DNA of 64,000 nt from Mesorhizobium loti R88b (GTDB lineage Bacteria; Pseudomonadota; Alphaproteobacteria; Rhizobiales; Rhizobiaceae), in contig NZ_CP033367.1 of NCBI RefSeq assembly GCF_013170845.1, forward strand, positions 1,240,001-1,304,000. Direction: 5' to 3'. Below, one piece after another: positions 60,459 to 64,000 of this stretch. How positions within the stretch are numbered: the stretch's first letter is position 1; each line of letters opens with the position of its first letter. Below the pieces are notes generated by a model. It saw only the letters and a program-made list of their open reading frames with translations, was not told the origin of the DNA and ran no database searches. Made by a program: the position numbers and the translations under genes.

Positions 60459-61249
60459 TGGCCGATCATCCCACGGTTGAGCCGCTGCGACAGGGTCAGT
60501 GCGGCGATCGAGACTGCCATGACGATGGTCGCCAGCGCATTGATCTCCGGCGTGATGCCGAAGCGGATCATGGCGTAGATCTGCATCGGCAGCGTGGTCG
60601 AGGCACGGCCGGCGCCAGCGGTGAAGAAGGCGATGATGAACTCGTCGACCGACAGCGTGAAGGCAAGCAGCGCGCCGGCAATCACCGCCGGCGCGATGAC
60701 CGGTAAGGTCACGCGCCTGAAGGTGGTGAGCGCGGAGGCGCCGAGGTCGGCGGAGGCCTCGACGATCGACCAGTCGAAACTCTTCAGCCGGGCACGCACC
60801 ACCGAGCAGACGAAGGCGAGGTTGAAGACGACATGGGCGAGGATGATGGTGTGCAGGCCCATGGTCAAATTGAGCATGGAAAAGAACGAGAGAAGCGCGA
60901 TCGCCAGCACGATGTCGGGAATGATCATCGGCGCGAAGATCAGGGCTTCGAGTCCCCGGCCATATTGCCGGCGCATCTCGACGCCGATGGCCAGCAGCGT
61001 GCCGAGCAGCGTGGCGATGGCCGTCGAAACGACAGCCACGATCAGCGTGTTGAGCGCTGCGGAGAGGATCGCCGAATTGTGGGCCAGGGAGACATACCAT
61101 TTCAGCGAAAAGCCGGACCATGCGGTCGGCAGTCCGCCTTCGTTGAACGACAGCGCCACCAGCACGGCGATCGGGATGTAGAGGAAAGCGAAGACAAGGC
61201 CGAGCACGAGCCAGAGTGTGCGCCGCGTGGCGGGGGAGCGCTCAGCCAT
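60455..61249 (-). CDS. potC: Polyamine-type ABC permease (PotC-like)
   Basis: A 264-residue permease with about six helices. The EAA coupling loop is VEASADLGASALTTFRRVTLPVIAP (about residues 158-182). The start LVLGLVFAFLYIPIAVLVALSFN is a normal first helix. It overlaps the potB gene by 8 bp. The pair forms the membrane channel of the Pot-type transporter. Confidence 0.93.
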   Translation of the reverse strand: MAERSPATRRTLWLVLGLVFAFLYIPIAVLVALSFNEGGLPTAWSGFSLKWYVSLAHNSAILSAALNTLIVAVVSTAIATLLGTLLAIGVEMRRQYGRGLEALIFAPMIIPDIVLAIALLSFFSMLNLTMGLHTIILAHVVFNLAFVCSVVRARLKSFDWSIVEASADLGASALTTFRRVTLPVIAPAVIAGALLAFTLSVDEFIIAFFTAGAGRASTTLPMQIYAMIRFGITPEINALATIVMAVSIAALTLSQRLNRGMIGQ

Positions 61250-62117
61250 CGGCTTGACCTCTAGCCTCAGCCGTACGCCCGGTGGCGCGGTCGGCGGCCA
61301 GGGCCTGCGCCATCAGCACCAGAAGCATGATGGCGATCAGCGCCATGGCGAGAGCGGCGCCGAAGGGCCAGTCATTGGCGGTCAGGAACTGGTCGTAGAC
61401 GAGATTGCCGATCATCTGGAAACGACCGCCGCCGAGCAGCGCCGGGGTGACGAAATTGCCGATAGACAGGACGAAAACAAAAACGGCGCCGGCGGCGATG
61501 CCAGGCACCGTCAGCGGCAGGATGACACGGCGGAATGTGGTGGCTGCCGAGGCGCCGAGATCGCGCGAGGCTTCGGCGAGCTCCGGGTTGAGCCGCGACA
61601 GCGGCGCGTAGCAGGCGAGGATGACGAAGGGCAGGTAGTTGTAGACCAGTCCTGCGATGACCGCGCCTTCGGTGTAAAGCATCGACGGCGGCTCGCCGGT
61701 GTAGCCGAACCAGCGCAAGAGCTGGGTGATCAGGCCCTCGCGGTTGAGCAGCACGATCCAGGCATAGGTGCGGATCAGATAGTTGGACCAGAACGGCAGC
61801 ACGGCGAAGAACAGGAACACCGGCTGCCACCGGCGCGGTGCGGCTGAAATCGCATAGGCGGCGGCATAGCCGATCACCACCGCGATCAGGGTGGCGGTAC
61901 CGGCGATGCGCGCCGAATTGAGGAAAATGCCGGCATAGAGCGGGTCGAAGACCAGGCCGAAATTCTCCAGCGTGAAGGTGTAGTCGATGCCGCCATAGAT
62001 GCCGCGCCGGAAGAAGGCCAGCGCCAGCACCAGCACGCACGGCACCACCATCAGCGCGGTCAGCCAGACCAGCGCCGGGGCCATCAACAGGGAGGAGCGG
62101 GAGGGTTGGTGCTTCAC
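61242..62117 (-). CDS. potB: Polyamine-type ABC permease (PotB-like)
   Basis: A 291-residue permease with about six helices and an EAA loop EASRDLGASAATTFRRVILPLTVPG (about residues 182-206). N-terminal helix LVWLTALMVVPCVLVLALAFFRRGIYGG. A long periplasmic loop, RRGIYGGIDYTFTLENFGLVFDPL, matches PotB-type permeases. The gene follows a 205-bp gap containing a palindromic repeat after the potD gene. Confidence 0.93.
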   Translation of the reverse strand: MKHQPSRSSLLMAPALVWLTALMVVPCVLVLALAFFRRGIYGGIDYTFTLENFGLVFDPLYAGIFLNSARIAGTATLIAVVIGYAAAYAISAAPRRWQPVFLFFAVLPFWSNYLIRTYAWIVLLNREGLITQLLRWFGYTGEPPSMLYTEGAVIAGLVYNYLPFVILACYAPLSRLNPELAEASRDLGASAATTFRRVILPLTVPGIAAGAVFVFVLSIGNFVTPALLGGGRFQMIGNLVYDQFLTANDWPFGAALAMALIAIMLLVLMAQALAADRATGRTAEARGQADG

Positions 62118-62123
62118 GAAGTA

Positions 62124-62275
62124 CCCCCCTCTGCCCTGCCGGGCATCTCCCCCTCAAGGGGGGAGATTAGCAGCCTTGGCGTTGCGCTCATCCTCAGGCA
62201 TTGGAGGTTAGCGCAAGCGACGCCACAGCCAATCTCCCCCCTTGAGGGGGAGATGGCCGGCAGGCCAGAGGGGGG
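62124..62275. repeat. REP-like palindromic element between potD and potB
   Basis: Two hairpins, CATCTCCCCCTCAAGGGGGG near 62144-62168 and its inverted partner near 62231-62255, sit inside ~48-bp inverted repeats (CCCCCCTCTG at 62124 and its complement ending at 62275) that pair across ~60 bp. It lies inside the operon directly after the binding-protein gene, in the same place as the element at 39753-39879 in the aromatic operon, although the sequence family differs. Confidence 0.85.
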
Positions 62276-62322
62276 CGACACGGAACGCAAGCTTGCTTCC
62301 AGGATGCTGTTGGGGCTTGCGC

Positions 62323-63387
62323 TTACTGCGCGGCCTTGATCTCGCTGACGATCTTGGAATAGTCGCGCTGGGCTTCGCCGACGTCGCGCAGCTGCTCAAA
62401 CTTGACGAGGTCGGCCACCGGCATCGCCATGTTGGGGAATTTTACCAGGAAATCGGCTGGCAGGCTTTCCATGGCCGGCTTGTTCGGCACTTTGTAGTCG
62501 ATGTTCTGCGCAGCCCAGGCGTGGTTCTTGGCGTCGAGCATGAAGTTGATGAACTTGAAGGCGTCGTCCTTGTGCTCGGATGCCTTCATCACCACCATCG
62601 TGTCGACCCAAAGGTCCGAACCTTCCTTCGGAATGACGTATTTGATCTCCGGCTTTTCGGAGATGCCGTAGTTGCACCAGCCATCCCAGGCCTGCACCAT
62701 CAGCGCCTCGCCGGAAACGAGCTTGGAATAGAAGGTGGTGTCGTCATAAGCGAGCAAGGTCTTCTTGGCCGAGATTAAGAGGTTCTTGACCTCGGCCATC
62801 TTGGCCGGGTCGGTCTCGTTGACCGAAAAGCCCTTGTCGAGCTGGCCGGCGGCAAGCAGCCAGCGGTCAGTCGCCAGCATGGTGGTCTTGCCTTTGAGCG
62901 CATCGGAAGGAGCAAGCAGGTCGCTCCAGCTCGTCGGTGCGACCTTCACCAGGTCCGAACGGTAGCAAAGGCCTGTAGTGCCCCAGGTGTAAGGTACGGA
63001 GAAATTGTTGCCGACATCGTGCGGCAACTTGGTCGCCTCCGGGTAGAGGTTGGCGAGGTTGGGAATCTTGGCGTGGTCCATCGGCTCCGTCAGGCCGAGC
63101 TTGTTCAGCACTTCGGCGAAGGGCGAGGAGACGAAGACCACGTCATAACCCTTGCCGCCGGCGGCGATCAGCTTGCCCATGATCTCTTCATTGGTGGCGT
63201 GTACCACCACCTCGCCGGAAACGCCGGTCGCGGCCTTGAAGGCGGCCATGGCGTCGGGCGCCATGTAGCCATCCCAGTTGGAGATGACGAGGTCGGCGGC
63301 GCCAGCCGGCGCTGACAGCGCCAGGGCAAGGCCGAGAGCGATTGAAGAAACCTTGAGCGCACGGCGCCGCGGGCTGGTAGCGGTCAT
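62323..63387 (-). CDS. potD: Polyamine-type ABC binding protein (PotD-like)
   Basis: A 354-residue periplasmic binding protein. Signal peptide ~1-30 (RRRALKVSSIALGLALALSAPAGA, cleavage before ADLVISNWDGY). The mature part has LVISNWDGYMAPDAMAAF, SPFAEVLNKLGLTEPMDH, ATDRWLLAAGQLDKG and MDAWDG-like WDGWCNYGI. The Asp and Trp residues that bind spermidine or putrescine are plausible (WDGYM, TTFYSKL, WDGWCNY), but the real ligand is unproven. ATG 63387 is the start; first gene of the operon, which runs to the aldehyde dehydrogenase. Confidence 0.92.
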   Translation of the reverse strand: MTATSPRRRALKVSSIALGLALALSAPAGAADLVISNWDGYMAPDAMAAFKAATGVSGEVVVHATNEEIMGKLIAAGGKGYDVVFVSSPFAEVLNKLGLTEPMDHAKIPNLANLYPEATKLPHDVGNNFSVPYTWGTTGLCYRSDLVKVAPTSWSDLLAPSDALKGKTTMLATDRWLLAAGQLDKGFSVNETDPAKMAEVKNLLISAKKTLLAYDDTTFYSKLVSGEALMVQAWDGWCNYGISEKPEIKYVIPKEGSDLWVDTMVVMKASEHKDDAFKFINFMLDAKNHAWAAQNIDYKVPNKPAMESLPADFLVKFPNMAMPVADLVKFEQLRDVGEAQRDYSKIVSEIKAAQ

Positions 63388-63481
63388 GGCAGACTCCCAT
63401 TTCGGTTGATCGTCGAATTCTGTGCTGGACCCGGCGCGGCCCATGCCGCAGCTGCGATCCTGTTCCCTCGGTCTTTTTCTA

Positions 63482-63566
63482 GCCGATTGCGCAGACAGTA
63501 CTATTGCAGAAAAAAGTACGTCAATCCATAATCTGTCAATCGACCGAGGAATCTGGCCGATTGCGC
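63482..63566. repeat. Direct repeat pair upstream of potD
   Basis: GCCGATTGCGC occurs at 63482-63492 and again at 63556-63566, 74 bp apart in the same orientation, in the 235-bp region between potD and the partial GntR gene. Between them is an AT-rich stretch (ATTGCAGAAAAAAGTACGTC). They may be paired binding sites for the GntR regulator. Confidence 0.5.
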
Positions 63567-63622
63567 TCGTGCCGGAGATCGGTCAAACCAATACGGTCAT
63601 GTCCGCCACCCGAGACCAGTCA

Positions 63623-64000
63623 TGCAAGCCGCAGCCCGACGACCTCGCACCAACCATCTCGATCTGGCGCAGCGCATCCTCGATGTGGCGCGCCAGCGCG
63701 GCTTCGAGCCCGGCGCCCGGTTGCCCGAGCAGCAGATTGCTTCGCTCTGCAATGTTTCCCGCACGCCGGTCAGGGCAGCGCTCAGCCTGCTCGCCGAACG
63801 GGGCGTCGTGCGCTGGGAGGCCGATACCGGCTATCATTTGGCTGTCGACCTTGCCGTGCAGTCGGCAATTGCCACCGAATTGCCCGCCGCGGAGGAGGAC
63901 GAACTTGCCGAAGCGATCCTGCGCGACCGGTCGGCGCGGCGGCTGGACCAGACGGTGACTGCAGCGGGGCTGATGCGACGGTACGATGCCGACAGAAAGA
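63623..64000 (+). CDS. GntR-family regulator, N-terminal part (3' truncated by window edge)
   Basis: The frame from ATG 63623 is open to the window edge and encodes at least 126 residues. The DNA-binding winged helix is clear: NHLDLAQRILDVARQRG, FEPGARLPEQQIASLCNVSRTPVRAALSLLAERGVVRW (about residues 11-70), followed by GYHLAVDL and the start of an effector domain (AAEEDELAEAILRDRSARR). It diverges from the potD operon and probably regulates it. The effector domain class cannot be told because the gene is cut off. Confidence 0.85.

Noticed and set aside
63422..63958. 178-codon plus-strand frame overlapping the GntR gene
   Set aside because: Ser/Arg-rich translation without a domain. The frame starting at 63623 has the GntR winged-helix motif and stays open to the window edge.
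1..64000. CRISPR arrays, tRNA or rRNA genes, nod boxes
   Set aside because: No regularly spaced repeats, cloverleaf-like sequences, rRNA motifs or nod-box pattern were seen in any intergenic stretch by eye; a tRNAscan or covariance search would settle it.

Overview
The window is GC-rich alphaproteobacterial chromosome, almost fully coding, with no rRNA, tRNA, CRISPR array, transposase or phage gene that I can see. The order hemC-hemD-mitofilin-hemY, the tsaD-gpsA-YciI-EVE run, a Ros/MucR regulator, a CenR-like response regulator and several families of intergenic palindromes point to Rhizobiales. Mesorhizobium or a close relative is my best inference, from gene content only. Once start codons are corrected, no gap between genes exceeds 300 bp.

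Region 1 (1-17000) is core housekeeping: the 3' end of ftsK, lolA, xthA, a cNMP-binding protein, a CenR-like regulator, an L,D-transpeptidase-like protein, a DUF1127 protein, a GcvA-like LysR regulator, a GT25 glycosyltransferase, a small membrane protein, then the minus-strand run tsaD-gpsA-YciI-EVE-methyltransferase. Diverging from it is the plus-strand run hemC-hemD-mitofilin-hemY-TerB-GATase.

Region 2 (17000-31500) is mainly carbon metabolism: a NIPSNAP protein, an MFS exporter, an aminotransferase, a low-GC orphan gene, mucR, a polyphosphate-glucokinase-like kinase, zwf, a short-form gnd and a GH15 glucoamylase. A sugar ABC transporter (binding protein, ATPase, two permeases) diverges from the GH15 gene. 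Together they suggest sugar or oligoglucoside uptake, hydrolysis, phosphorylation and oxidative pentose-phosphate flux.

Region 3 (31600-44200) holds a fused fadJ-like beta-oxidation enzyme and then a nine-gene minus-strand aromatic operon: intradiol dioxygenase, maleylacetate reductase, a complete Liv-type ABC transporter, an FAD phenol-type hydroxylase and a hydroxyquinol 1,2-dioxygenase. A divergent LysR regulator has a T-N11-A palindrome on its own start codon. The logic is aromatic uptake, hydroxylation to hydroxyquinol, ortho cleavage to maleylacetate and reduction to 3-oxoadipate.

Region 4 (44200-55400) starts with a divergent ampR/class A beta-lactamase pair. It continues with a minus-strand operon for small ureides: a BMP/nucleoside-type ABC transporter, a biuret hydrolase (BiuH), a second cysteine hydrolase, a cupin and an allophanate hydrolase (AtzF), with a divergent GntR regulator. 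BiuH and AtzF give biuret to allophanate to ammonia and CO2. The second hydrolase may act on triuret or another relative (hypothesis).

Region 5 (55400-64000) is an unusual minus-strand operon: a polyamine-type ABC transporter (PotD, B, C, A), a UDP-glycosyltransferase-like protein, three Cupin_3 paralogues and an aldehyde dehydrogenase. It is bordered by a partial GntR gene at the window edge. I cannot match this combination to a described pathway; it is the best candidate here for an undescribed system. In both the Liv and Pot operons a long palindromic repeat sits directly after the binding-protein gene, a layout that could set transporter stoichiometry.
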